From contig CM068317.1 of NCBI GenBank assembly GCA_034766995.1, positions 9,828,001 through 9,892,000 of the forward strand: a stretch of 64,000 bases of DNA. The letters are read 5' to 3'. This DNA comes from Acanthacorydalis orientalis. Lineage: Eukaryota; Arthropoda; Insecta; Megaloptera; Corydalidae. Made by a program: the position numbers and the translations under genes. Every line of letters starts with the position of its first letter. The stretch's first letter is position 1. The notes beneath the pieces are model-generated. The model did not search any database. It was given only the letters and a program-made list of their open reading frames with translations, and was not told where the DNA came from. Below, piece after piece: positions 25,180 to 36,420 of the stretch.

Positions 25180-25310
25180 ATTTAAATATGATACATCGCC
25201 TTGAAAAGCATATAAACAATGATCAAAAATGAACAATAATCATTTATTGAACGTTTTTGATCATAAATATTGTTCTGTAGTTTAAAAGTAAGTAAAAAAC
25301 TTCTTAACTT
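25180..25310 (+). repeat. Palindromic-core repeat copy with 46-bp palindrome
   Basis: Positions 25219-25264 form a 46-bp near-perfect palindrome starting ATGATCAAAAATG and ending GTTTTTGATCAT. Confidence 0.8.
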
Positions 25311-25987
25311 AAAGCTAGTAATAATTAATACAGTTTACAATATTCAATATATTAATTTATAATAAAAGGAAATAAAAATTGAATAAAAGTGGCATTGAAA
25401 ATGTTACAGAAACTAATCATGTGATCATTATTATATCAAATACATCAAAAATTAAAATATATAAATATTAAATTATACAAATAAAGTATTATTTTGATTA
25501 AATTGAAAATATATAATACACTATAGTAATATTTTTTTAACAACAAACTGTATCAATTTTCAAACTTTTTAATCGCATTTCAAAAAGGAAACTCTTTCTG
25601 TTTCCTATATAATTAATATTATATGCTTGAATATGAGCAAAAATTAATGAAACTAATTTCGAAAATACATATTAACGAATCTATTAAGTTACAAATCAAT
25701 CCCAAAAACCCACACGTATCTAATTACGTATAAATATATAATTACTGCATCGGATCGAAATATCAAAACACACATTGTTATTCTACATCAAGCTTATAAA
25801 TAATGAAATGTATTAAATTCCAAACATCTTCATACAACGTTCAGAATCACCTACACAATCCCAATCACCTATATAGACATTTCGACAAGCACTTGCAAGG
25901 AAGCATCGTAGCCGGTTATAAATTATTGAAATTATTATATTAAAAAATCCATCTAAGGAGTCAAAGAAGCTATTATCCGCAGCCATT

Positions 25988-26056
25988 TGCTTGGCTCGGT
26001 GGTTAACTAATAGCGACCGACCAGCGGAGCAAGAGTTCGTACCCGCCGGGCGAACG
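25988..26056 (+). other. tRNA-like sequence (SINE head or tRNA relic)
   Basis: TTGGCTCGGTGGTTAACTAA resembles an A box (TGGCNNAGTGG); AGAGTTCGTACCC at about 26032-26044 resembles a B box (GGTTCGANTCC). The region between does not fold into a convincing cloverleaf by eye, so a tRNA-derived SINE or pseudogene is more likely than a functional tRNA. Confidence 0.35.
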
Positions 26057-26355
26057 AAAAAAATACCTCCACTGTTTTTTCCACCGCCTTCTATCTCTCA
26101 TACTCCTTCCTACATCGACGAGCTATCGTTCTTCTCTTCTGCATGACACACACACACACACATATTACAGCTTCTCAAGTACTACCGTGCAACTCATCGT
26201 TTTTAGTTTCTCTGCACGGTAATAAAAATAGACTTAGACATTATGAAAAAAATGGGATGAGTTATGGCCTATGTATAAAATAATACTGTATCTAACTATT
26301 TTTTTAATAATTGTTTACTTATTATTCAACCAAGTTTGAATTATGCCTACTTTTT

Positions 26356-26409
<54 letters not shown>

Positions 26410-26445
26410 ATGTATAAAAAATACAAATGTATGTATGTTTTTTTT

Positions 26446-26510
<65 letters not shown>

Positions 26511-26513
<3 letters not shown>

Positions 26514-26865
26514 ACAAAATAAATATGTAATTAAAATACTTAAGAATAATTTCACAATTAGTTACTAATGAATTAGTTTGTGATCTCTTTTTGTCTCCAG
26601 GATAAAACTCTACCCCATTGTCATCAGAGGTTCACAAATTCATAATTTTTTCACCCTACAAGCCATAAAAAAAGTTGATCAAAAATATTCAATAAATTAT
26701 TAATTATTTTTTGATTTATGGAATGAAAATTGATGTTATTTCTGAAGTGAATTTAACCACAGTCAAATGTACGTGACACGTCCTCAGAGTGCTTACATTT
26801 TTCTGTGTCTTAGTACTTTAAAGATACTGGAATTGCCATTGAAATATTCTTTATTTTTATGTATC
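26511..26865 (+). repeat. (TA)n-bounded repeat module 1
   Basis: Starts beside a (TA)n tract with CACAAAATAAATATGTAATT, then AAAATACTTAAGAATAATTT, CACAATTAGTTACTAATGAA, TCCAGGATAAAACTC, TTGTCATCAGAGGTTCA, a core with GTTGATCAAAAATATTCAAT, then TCCTCAGAGTGCTTAC and TGTGTCTTAGTACTTTAAAG. Aligns along its whole length with the reverse complement of 50490-50856. Confidence 0.8.
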
Positions 26866-26878
26866 TCTAGTTTTAAAT

Positions 26879-26880
<2 letters not shown>

Positions 26881-26976
<96 letters not shown>

Positions 26977-27007
26977 CATACACACATATATATATATATA
27001 TATATTT

Positions 27008-27057
<50 letters not shown>

Positions 27058-27061
27058 TTAT
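26881..27061. repeat. Long interrupted (TA)n microsatellite between repeat modules 1 and 2
   Basis: About 180 nt of TA with TTTATACATA interruptions. It separates the modules at 26511-26865 and 27062-27362. Tracts at 26358-26510 and 27363-27397 lie on the other sides. Confidence 0.9.
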
Positions 27062-27361
27062 GTATGTATCTACCTGACAAAAAGATATAATAGTGCTTGA
27101 AGAAAAGTTTTTATTTATATTAACAATTTAGTTTTATAAATGTCAAATTGAAAAAGTAAAAAAAATTCTTAGATTGTAACCATAGATCTCATCCATATTA
27201 TTAACAAAAATCAAAGTAATTAATTATTGAATATTTTTGAACAAAGAAACGTTTTTTGACGTAGAAAGGGATAACATAGTTCATGTGTGAAAGTAAATTT
27301 ATCAAAATACTAAAAACTTATTAACTCCTTGTTTTTTATATCACAAAACAAGCATAAACAC

Positions 27362-27362
<1 letters not shown>
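27062..27362 (+). repeat. (TA)n-bounded repeat module 2
   Basis: Starts GTATCTACCTGACAAAAAGA beside a (TA)n tract, runs through GAAGAAAAGTTTTTATT, a core near 27215-27260, TGTGAAAGTAAATTTATC and ATTAACTCCTTGTTTTTTAT, and ends at the next (TA)n. Aligns with the reverse complement of 49480-49800 over about 300 bp. Confidence 0.8.
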
Positions 27363-27394
<32 letters not shown>

Positions 27395-27399
<5 letters not shown>

Positions 27400-27900
27400 T
27401 GGTTTTCGCGAATATCCCGAAAGATATACAACAATGTTGCTAATATGAGCCATTAATAATGGTATTTCGTTCCTTAAAATCTATTAATAAAATACCTGGG
27501 CAATCACAAAAAAATGTGACTATGATCTTTTTTGTGGATTGGGACCTTACCAAATGAATGATGGCCCACCTCATAGAAATTTACCAAACTTATTAAACGA
27601 CCCACGAATTATTTCATGACTCGAAAAAAATTGTTCGAGATCGAATGATATGTTTTACCCAATTCGCTGTAGTTGCCTGACCTTGCACCTTCAAAACCAT
27701 TACCTCTGGTCTCTACAGAACTAGCTTCATGATTAAAATTTCAATTATTACAAGACTTATAAAGACACATAGATCAATTTTATCCAGAATAAGAAGTTAA
27801 ACGATAATTAAATCATGAAATTGTCTGAAAAATGGCGGAAGGTCGTCAATGAAAATGGAACATACATGATGAATAAAGTAACGTACATTTATATAAAAAA
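27395..27900 (+). pseudogene. Mariner-like transposase relic, heavily decayed
   Basis: Scattered transposase-like scraps on the + strand: a block resembling the GPPPH...NLPNLLNDP catalytic neighbourhood (27555-27600), an APSKPLPL-like proline-rich stretch (27680-27715), and a C-terminal block reading MKLSEKWRKVVNENGTYMM (27815-27875), which matches the ...LPERWQKVV..NG.Y end typical of mariner transposases. Frames change between blocks. It starts right after a (TA)n tract. Subfamily not determined. Confidence 0.5.
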
Positions 27901-27905
27901 TAAGC

Positions 27906-27942
27906 TAACAAACAGAACAAAATTTTCAAATCCAATATATGT

Positions 27943-27982
<40 letters not shown>

Positions 27983-28389
27983 TAGAGCGGAGGTACCTGT
28001 ATTAATAAAAAAAATAATATATTAAAGTATATTAATTTCTATATTTTTAGTTAAAAATTTTCCATGTATTTTTATCAAGTTAGATTTTCATAAAATGACG
28101 TATTTGTTTATAAACAAGTATGTACAAGTATATTACATGTACCTACCCATTCGCAATATTATTAAGACAGTTTTTCTGCCTGCCTACCTGTCTATATTTC
28201 ACATTCTTCTACGAAATGAAAAATGCGATACACATTATTTTTAGAATTTGGTTAGACATTTCTTTAAATAATGATACAGCATAATGATATATTTATACCT
28301 GAAGGCAGTTTCAAAACAAAGTTTTTTATGTAACGGGAAATAATGATTCTTCGTAGTCTTATCGATAATAAGGAGATTATTACAATTAC

Positions 28390-28448
<59 letters not shown>

Positions 28449-28704
28449 CAATATATCCACATATATAATCAATAACATAATATAATTCAACACAAGGTAC
28501 CTACTTACAGTCATGAATTATATGTTGATCGAAAAAAAAAACAAATTATATTTATATGTTAGAAAACGTAATTATCAAAAATTTCATTTTTATATAAACA
28601 ATTCTTTTTATTGAGAATAAGTTGGAAAATAGAAATTGTAGATATATTTGTCATATACATTGTTTATATTTACAAAAATAACCATTATTAATTTTATATA
28701 AAAT
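27906..28704. other. AT-rich spacer
   Basis: (TA)n(GA)n at 27940-27985 and (TA)n at 28391-28444; otherwise nothing seen. Confidence 0.6.
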
Positions 28705-28778
28705 CCGAATTACAAAGTAGTGATTGTAATTAGCTTCATGAAAATTATTTCGGTAAAAATTATAATAAATTGATACTG

Positions 28779-28819
<41 letters not shown>

Positions 28820-29097
28820 CAAAATCATGATTTTTTAAAGAACTACAACAAATACAAAAAGATATAAAAGAAGAACATTAATCGAATTACAAAGTAATGA
28901 TTGTAGTTAGGTTCATGAAAATTATAATAAATTGGTGCTGATTATATATATATATATATAACAAAATCATGATTTTTTAAAGAACTACAAAAAATACAAA
29001 AAGATATAAAAAGAGAACATAAACCGAATTACAAAGTAATGATTGTAATTAGCTCAATGAAAATTATTTTTGTAACAATTATAATAAATTGGTACTC

Positions 29098-29168
<71 letters not shown>

Positions 29169-29172
29169 GTAT
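28705..29172. repeat. Three-unit tandem repeat with a (TA)n tract inside each unit
   Basis: Units begin CGAATTACAAAGTA(G/A)TGATT at 28706, 28883 and 29025. Each runs through AATAAATTGGTACTGAT, then a (TA)n tract. The first two tracts are followed by CAAAATCATGATTTTTTAAA and GATATAAAA. The (TA)n lengths differ greatly: about 38, 18 and over 60 nt. Confidence 0.85.
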
Positions 29173-30106
29173 GTAGACCATTCCCTTAATTTATACAGGT
29201 TCTATGTATACGCGATTAATAAACCCTCTGTTTACGCTACCTTCTTATACTACGATTTCAATTTACGCGGTCAAATAACGTATTTTTCTATAATCTTTAT
29301 TTGATTCACTATATATCAATGAGACCCAAATTCTTATTTAACTGTACTAATTACATCATTCTGACCCTTTTTGATATGTAGTGAACATATTACTGCGTAT
29401 TACTTTGTGATCACATTAGTCTTATGGTGAACGTTCGAAGCGAAACATCACTAGCACTCAAAGACAGCACATAGTAAGCAAGGAAACACAAGTTAACACT
29501 ATTATATTTTTTTCTTTAGATTTTTTCCGTAGTGGCAGACTATTTTTACATGGTTTTCTTCTACGTACAAAAAGTATGGAATGAATAATCCACCTAAATC
29601 GAGGGGCGGGTATATATATATATATATTGTGATAAAATTATTCCGAACAATAAACAGGTATATATATATAAAGAAAGAAAAATAATATAAATTATGATAT
29701 TTTTTTGATATATAAATTATTAAACAAGAAAAATAACTCATATTTATGTCTTATATAATTTAACGCACAGTTAGAATTATAAAAGTCAATGATAAATAAA
29801 AATGTATTTAATAAAACATATTATATAATTGTATAGAATATTTTCTAGGAGTATTGATTACAAAATTCGATGTTTCTTATCGACTATTTCGTGATTACTA
29901 AAATATATAATCAAAATTGTGATCGTTGTATCTCAGACTATGGTCAAATCAGAATTATAGGTTCCATACAAACATCAGCATTCATACAAATATGTACAAA
30001 TACTTTAAAACAGTTTATTAAAATTCATAATTTTTATTTTAATTAAATGTAATTATGAATTTATCAAATAAAAAAAAAGATTTTTCAATTATAAAACTGG
30101 TTTCAG
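29173..30106 (+). other. Sequence upstream of the Nup88 exon, probable intron
   Basis: AT-rich, no recognised exon. Ends in the 3' splice site of the exon at 30107. The intron assignment is an inference. Confidence 0.6.
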
Positions 30107-30276
30107 ACATTACTGCCGACTAACCCGATTCCCTTTGATGTGCATCGTCTTCGTGTCAATGGAATCATGTCCTTGTTGGCTGTTTCGGGCCCGAACGGAA
30201 TCTGTGTCCTAGAATTACCACGCAGAGGCGGTAAACATGGACTGTTCGGTACCGGAAAAGAAGTCGTCTATTGTTC
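30107..30276 (+). CDS. Nup88: Internal exon of nucleoporin Nup88 (mbo)
   Basis: Internal coding exon, 170 bp, open in the frame that starts at its first base. It is bounded by a 3' splice site (pyrimidine-rich tract ending in CAG at 30104-30106) and a consensus 5' splice site (GTAAGT at 30277-30282). It codes 56 residues plus two bases. The peptide has the signatures PIPFDVHRL, LLAVSGPNGICVLELPRR and GTGKEVVYCS. These align with the vertebrate Nup88 stretch containing VALIGIKGLMVLELPKRWGK and the following GGK..V.CS, and with the fly orthologue mbo. Nup88 is a nuclear-pore subunit on the cytoplasmic face that works with Nup214 in CRM1-linked export; this exon lies in its N-terminal beta-propeller. 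The base composition is far less AT-rich than the surroundings. Oddity: the Trp after the two basic residues in relatives (RW/RRW-G) is Gly here. No flanking Nup88 exon was found in the window, so introns must be long or the gene must extend outside. Intact splice sites argue against a processed pseudogene. Confidence 0.88.
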
Positions 30277-31374
30277 GTAAGTGATTTATTTTTTTTATAA
30301 TTTCTTTTTCTTTCTCATTTTTAAACATGTTTATATTTCAACGGTTAAGATATTTCAATCATGAATATTTTTTCGTTTCGATATTTTTAACCCATAAACA
30401 AAATTTATCTATTGTACGTTTTTTTTTTAATTGATTATATTTTTAATTCCATTTAGTATATTTTTAATTTCAAATATTAAATCTTTTTGTCTTTTAATCG
30501 TTACAATTATTTTATTTTTTTAACGTATTTAATTTTTTTACCATATCTAAGTACTAATTTCTCAAAAAAAATATATTATAATGCATTCAAATCAGTAACT
30601 GTTTAAACTTTCACTCAATCAAGTTTATCAGAATATTTAAATGTACAGTAAAGTCGCGATTTAATGAATCAATTAATGCACAGTCCATTCACTCTAGCGA
30701 GGTTGTGCATTTTTGTGAGGTATATTTACTTACTGAAAGCATATAATTGTTTTTAAAAGTTTATTGAAATAATTTAAAGTTTACAAAAATTAATATTAAA
30801 GTTATTTTCGGTTGTTGTTTTTTATATTTACTCCTAGTTGTACTTATGTCATATAAGGTATTCAATGTAAAGTTATATGAGTTCACTTCATGCAGGGTTC
30901 ACTATATCGCGACTCTACTATATAATAAATCCTATAATCTAAATATATATTTCTTGAATATTATTTTAACTTCTTTATTTTATCTTTTTTTTAAAAAAAA
31001 AATATCAACATTCTTACTTAATATTTTCGATGTAAATTGAAAATTATCATGTGTTGTAAACTATCTGAAAAATGAATATACATGAAAAATAATCGAATTG
31101 TCATATAAAAATTATATTAATTAGAAATAAAAAATATTATACCGTGATCAAAAACCTATTTAAGTAAATTAATTTTCTGATTAAATAATAATTATAAAAA
31201 TATTCCCTAAACAATCGTTAATTTCTTGTAATAAAATTCATCTAATTCTGAAAATATAAATTTTAAAAATGTGTTTGTAAATAAGAAATCCTTATATTTT
31301 ATTTACGCCGTAAGTGAAAAATCTTAAACAGGTAAAAGTTTGTAAAGATTTACTTCATAAAGGATTATACATAC

Positions 31375-31421
<47 letters not shown>

Positions 31422-31999
31422 TGTATGTGTATGTACGTGCATGTGTATTTTTAATCGTGAGGTGAAGTATATAAAAACAGCAGAATATTACAGATGCGCA
31501 GTATTAAAAATGTACGGATTTTACGAGCGTGATATGCGGTTTAATTCGGTTATTTATTTACGAAATCGACATAAAAAATGCGTGCTGTCACTTCGAGCAA
31601 TATTTTATTTTAGCATCGCGTAGCCGGTTTTTACTTGGCGCGTTAAAAAAATAACACCGCGCGAACCTAATGAACTCCAATCTTAAGTTTTGGATCGTAA
31701 AAAAATTCTCAATAAAAGTTGGGGCCGACTGTGGCAATATACATAGGTGCAAATGGACAAAGACGTTGGAGTTATCTGTATAGAATCGACTGGCGATATT
31801 CGTCCTAGAATACACTTGTTCTTCCTTCAGTGCTCGGTATTTAAACTGACTGAATATTTTAAACGTCTTCACTAGTACAATATGTTTTTTATGACAGTCA
31901 TTTTGAAAAATAATCGACAATTTCAATGATAAATAAACATAGTTAATTGAAAATCTATTATTTCACAGTTACACTATTTTAAATTATATATTCTTAATT
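30277..31999 (+). other. Sequence downstream of the Nup88 exon, probable intron
   Basis: Begins with the GTAAGT 5' splice site, then T-rich sequence and the pogo-like MITE. No next Nup88 exon recognised. A less AT-rich stretch at 31480-31860 has a - strand frame of 112 codons with no family match. Confidence 0.6.
30646..30920. mobile_element. pogo/Tigger-like MITE
   Basis: 275 bp flanked by TA on both sides. Inverted ends CAGTAAAGTCGCGATTTAAT and, reading inward from the right, TAGTAGAGTCGCGATATAGT. This CAGTA...TCGCGAT pattern is the hallmark of pogo/Tigger terminal repeats. No transposase inside; the ORF crossing its right end is not a gene. It lies about 370 bp downstream of the Nup88 exon. 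Confidence 0.78.
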
Positions 32000-33044
32000 G
32001 AAATTACAGACTTACGAAGAGATTAAAATCGATTATTAATTGGATTTATTTATCAATTATTATCGTCAAGATATTTATCGTCAAATAATTAGTCTTAACA
32101 AATAATTGATATTAGATTTTTACTAAAATTATTATTTCTATTTTTTTTCTTTTATTTTTTTTGTCATGTATTATTTTACACCCTTTTTTCATTATTTTCT
32201 TTATCATTTATATCTGAATACCAGAAATTAACTGTCAGAAATTGAGATATATGTTCACTTATTTTTTTGTTTCATCAGAAATTGTGGACTTACAAGGAGA
32301 TTAGAATCAATTATTAATTAGTATCATTTATCAACTCAAATAATTAGTCGTAACAAATAATTGATATCAGATTTTTACTGCAATTATTATTTCTATTTTT
32401 TTTTCTTTAATTCGTTTTTTTCGTGTATTATTTTATAGTTAATTTTCATTATTTTCTTCGTCATTGATATCCAAATACCAAAAATTAACTACTGGAAATT
32501 GAGGTATATGTTCACTAATTTTTTTTGGTTTTATCAGAAATTACAGACTTGCAAGGAGATTAAAATCGATTATTAATTGGATTTATTTATTAACTCAAAT
32601 AATTAGTCTTACAAATAATTGATAGCAGATTTTTACCACTACAATTATTATTTCTATTTTTTTTCTTTTATTTGTTTTGTCATGTATTATTTTACACTCT
32701 TTTCTTCATTATTTTCTTTGTCATTTATATCTGAATACCAGAAATTGAGATATTACATATGTTCACTAATTTTTTTTTCATCAGAAATTACAGACGACTT
32801 ACGAAATGATTGAAATCAATTATTAATTAGTATCACCTTTCAACTCAAATAATTAATCGTAACAAATAATTGATATCAGATTTTTACTGCAATTATTATT
32901 TCTATTTTTTTTTCTTTAATTCGTTTTTTTCATGTATTATTTTATAGTTAATTTTAATTATTTTCTTCATCATTGATATCTAAATGCCAAAAATTAATTA
33001 CCAAATATTGGAGGTATATTATATGTTCACCAGTTTTTTTTTGC
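32000..33044. repeat. ABAB higher-order tandem repeat, four ~260-bp units
   Basis: Units start at 32000, 32278, 32537 and 32784 (each GAAATT(A/G)(C/T)(A/G)GAC...), lengths about 278, 259, 247 and 261. Units 1 and 3 share TCGATTATTAATTGGATTTA, GTCATGTATTATTTTACAC and a TCTGAATACCAG ending. Units 2 and 4 share TCAATTATTAATTAGTATCA, TTTAATTCGTTTTTTTC and ATTTTATAGTTAATTTT. So the array is a duplicated dimer. Confidence 0.85.
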
Positions 33045-33123
33045 TGGAATTTGTATTTGTATGTAGTTTACAAAAACTATTACTTACTCACTTAATATAT
33101 GATTATTTTTTTCTCAATACCAG

Positions 33124-33177
33124 CGTCTCTCCCCCCTCATCGATACTCTCGTCGACCCCCACACTCGAGGGAGATCA
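33124..33177 (-). repeat. GC-rich terminal-like repeat piece
   Basis: Short C/G-rich block (CTCGTCGACCCCCACACTCG) in an AT desert, related to the blocks at 33355 and 58578, probably a transposon terminus. Confidence 0.35.
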
Positions 33178-33354
33178 ATTATGATATAAATACAAGTGTA
33201 CATAAAAATTGAACACAACGAGAGGAGAAAATAGAAATTTATATATCTAACATGATTGTTATTAGATTCTCCTTTATACATTTATGACGTAAGTTAAAAA
33301 CAAAATGCAGTAGATTAACAAAATTGTAGCTTATTTAGATTTTTTTATAAACCA

Positions 33355-33425
33355 ATGGGTTCTGCTCCCTGCTCGCTACCTTCGCTGACCCCCGGGTGGA
33401 CTTCGTCTCCCTTTCACTCTCCTTT
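33355..33425 (-). repeat. GC-rich terminal-like repeat piece
   Basis: CTGCTCGCTACCTTCGCTGA followed by CCCCCGGGTGG and CTTCGTCTCCC. Shares the CTCG..(T/G)CGNCTCGACCC theme with 33124 and 58578. Confidence 0.35.
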
Positions 33426-33516
33426 AGCAAATTATAAAAATTAGTAAATTTATTCACACAAGTAATCAGTGTAAATTAAAATTGTAATTTTTTTATTGGA
33501 AAAGTTTGTAAACAAT

Positions 33517-33661
33517 GTCTATATTACCAAAATACAGACCGAGAAATGCACTTTAAAGTGATATTAACATGAACACGATGAAATGACACTTTTATCGAAA
33601 AAGATTAAGGTTAGAATTCAGAAAACAAAAACCGCAATTATTTTCCTACCAACCTAATAAA
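33517..33661 (-). mobile_element. Solo 5' end of the 550-bp mariner family
   Basis: About 145 bp of the 5' untranslated and terminal region only (ACCAAAATACAGACCGAGAA to ATTATTTTCCTACCAACCTA), reverse-oriented. No coding part. Confidence 0.75.
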
Positions 33662-33962
33662 TGAAAATGATAAATTTTAATAAACTCTATTGTGTAGTTC
33701 ATACAAATATATTTTCAATCTTTCTCCATGTACTCATTTATTGTAAAATTATTTTTTTTTGTCTTTAAACACACCATTATTTATTCTTAATTGAAATAAA
33801 TCTAGACAGATTAACAAATGTGCATCATAGTTTTAATCTCAATTTGTATTAAATATCTGAAAAACAACAAATGTTACATGGAGTAGAAGTACAAATGCTG
33901 TTACACCAAATTTACATATGATTTATTTTCTAAATAACCGTGGCAATCAATAAATCATCTCC

Positions 33963-33964
<2 letters not shown>

Positions 33965-34033
<69 letters not shown>
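33965..34033. repeat. Pure (TA)n microsatellite
   Basis: About 34 TA units ending in TGTACATA. Confidence 0.9.
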
Positions 34034-34036
<3 letters not shown>

Positions 34037-34399
34037 TAAATATTTATTAGGTACTGTAATATCATTATAATTATAAATATTCAATTTATTTATTCAACTT
34101 TGAATTGAAAATCAAGTGATGTATAAAAAATGAATACTTTCATTCCAAAAAACATTATTTTCTTCGCGTAATTATTGATTGTATTAAAATATTGTTTCAT
34201 ATAGTACATTGCGGTTTTAAGATTTTATATGTGCAGATAAAATGTGTATGACGCAGGTATAATTATCAGCTGATTGTATAATCGATTCCTTGTTTTGTGC
34301 AGTACGTTTGTGAGTTTTAAAATAAATATTTTTAGTGTATATAATGAAAGTTGATAACAAAATCATTAAAAAAAATGTCCGTATTAAACGAAGAAATAT

Positions 34400-35070
34400 T
34401 TATCACCTAATGAGTACTCGAATGCCATTCTACATTGTCGCTTCCACTCTCGTTGCGTCTATCGCGTTACTTCTGGACGAAATTTTAATACTGGGTGGGT
34501 ATGTCGGGTGGTAAGGCGGCAGGCAGGTACATCGAATACTTGCACACTCACTGCAGGTAATACGTCTTACCACGACCGAAAGAAGGATACTGTCAGACAA
34601 CGTGTAACGAGCTTTCGGAACGACGGCGGTCGCGGCGGAGGGAAGTCGACGGATGAAGTTCGGTATTGCCTGTCAAATTTTTCATTAGACCAGCGTTTTT
34701 ACGACCGCCGGCTTCATGAACACAAGAGTGTGGCGCGAGAGACGAAGCAACACCGGTGGGTACTGCGCTGGGAGTAGACGGAAACGTGAGGATGGGTCGG
34801 AACGGCAGTAGCATCGGGCAAAGATCCATCAAATGAAAATATCCCTGCAGGCAGGTGTTTTAAGATCTGTCGCGTGGTAGCAACGGTGCTTTCCTTGTAC
34901 CACCGCCGCCGCCACGTACATACGTACACTCACTACTACTTCTGCTGCTTCTTCGTCTTCTTCATCGTCTTCTTGCTCTCCAGTTAAAATCTTCGGTTGA
35001 CTTGTGTGTTTATTGCTACTATATTCCCTCCACTTGCTTACACTCGATGTTTATGGCTTCTGCGACATAG
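34400..35070. other. GC-elevated block, possible promoter or 5' exon
   Basis: CpG-rich with purine-rich GGCGGTCGCGGCGGAGGG near 34625 and TTCTTCGTCTTCTTCATCGT near 34950. Overlapping ORFs exist on both strands (34508-34929). A small + strand frame from the ATG at about 34346 encodes IKRRNIYHLMSTRMPFYIVA and a hydrophobic run before a stop. None is recognised. Confidence 0.3.
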
Positions 35071-35256
35071 ATATGTGTCACGGACGTTCACGAATTGCAT
35101 AAATTAGATTTACAGCTTGCAATCTTTTCGACGCTCGTCAAGATTGGTCCAAGGATTGATTATAGATTTACGGCCGGCTTAAACATTTTAGTATTATTTT
35201 ATTGCTGCTTTTATAACCCTTTAAAGGTGAAATATTATATGACAAGTAAGTGTGTG

Positions 35257-35339
35257 TATATATGTATATACACACATTTATTTATATATATATATACATT
35301 TATATACATATATATATATATACATTTATATACATATAC

Positions 35340-35380
<41 letters not shown>

Positions 35381-35395
35381 TATATATATATATAA
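35257..35395. repeat. Interrupted (TA)n/(TACATT)n microsatellite
   Basis: TA with repeated TACATTTATATACATA blocks; gives an artefactual Ile/Tyr frame. Confidence 0.88.
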
Positions 35396-35727
35396 AATTG
35401 TTGAGTCAATTATTTAAACTGACAAACAATATATCCAAATAGATTGCATTGAACTGCTGACTGATATAAAATGTATTTTAGCTTTATAACATATTTTATT
35501 TATTGTTAAATTATAGCTATCGTATTCTAACACATGTTAACGCATTGTTGACAGGAGACGTGAATCAGTGTCTTTCATTTTTTAAACGTTGTAGACCGTT
35601 ATTATGTGAATAATAATCATTAAATTTATATGATTGATTTGTGTTTATAGCATAACGGTTTTTTACACCCGCAGTTAACAACTAGTTGAAAATGGAGCAT
35701 CAATCTGATGAGTTTCTAGATGTATTT

Positions 35728-36420
35728 TGTTGGTGCAAAATAATTGCGCTTTTTATCATTTTAAGTCTGGCGCCGATTTTTCTAGTTACCGTTATCTTTT
35801 GTTTTAGTCATGTGATACATCATTGTAAAAACTCAAATTAGCACAAATGATTTCATCTTATGTCTATTGTTTTCGTTGTTTAGTATTGGTGAATATAACC
35901 TCTTAAATTAGTCGTAGAAAAAATCAAATTCATACGATTTTGTGTATGACTTTCAATTGGGACGTAAAGCTACAGAAACTACTCGAAATACCAAATTTGT
36001 TTTTGGGGAAGAGTCAATTACTGAAAGTAGAGCTTAACACTGGTTCCAAAATTTTCATAATGAAAACGAGAGCCTTGATGATGGAAGGGTCGTGGGCATC
36101 CTTCAACTGTAGACAGAAATGATTTAAGAACCATTATTAAAACAGATCCACGTAAAACAACTCGAGAGATGACAGAAGAACTCAATGTTGATCATTCAAC
36201 AGTTGTTTGACATTTGAGCCTAATTGGAAAAACAAAAAAGCTGGATAAATGGGTGCCGTATGAACTAAACGAACATCAAGTAATTCGCCGATACGAAGTC
36301 TGCTCTGCGCTTATTTTGCGTAACAAAAATCATCCCTTTCTTAACCGTATTACCACATGTGATGAAAAGTTGATTTTCTGCAACAATCAGAAACGTTCAT
36401 CACAGCGGTGCAGTAAATTC
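35728..36420 (+). pseudogene. Mariner (cecropia/Hsmar1-like) transposase relic, 3'-truncated
   Basis: The 5' end TGTTGGTGCAAAATAATTGC matches a mariner terminal repeat. The coding relic then runs through the first helix-turn-helix region (QLGRKATETTRN), the HWFQNFHNENESLDD block (36035-36080), the second DNA-binding region ending DHSTVV.HLSLIGK, then KLDKWVPYELNEHQVIRRYE and the first catalytic Asp in TTCDEKLIF (near 36358). The rest of the catalytic domain is missing. Several stops and at least two frameshifts are present. The long open stretch 36214-36489 is the middle of this relic. Confidence 0.85.

Noticed and set aside
31588..31926. 112-codon - strand frame in the probable Nup88 intron.
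   Set aside because: Mixed composition but no recognisable domain, splice signals or repeat relationship.
34508..34929. Overlapping + and - frames in the GC-elevated block; a stretch SLDQRFYDRR was considered as the next Nup88 exon.
   Set aside because: The expected sequence after the Nup88 exon does not align beyond a few residues, and both strands are open because of composition.
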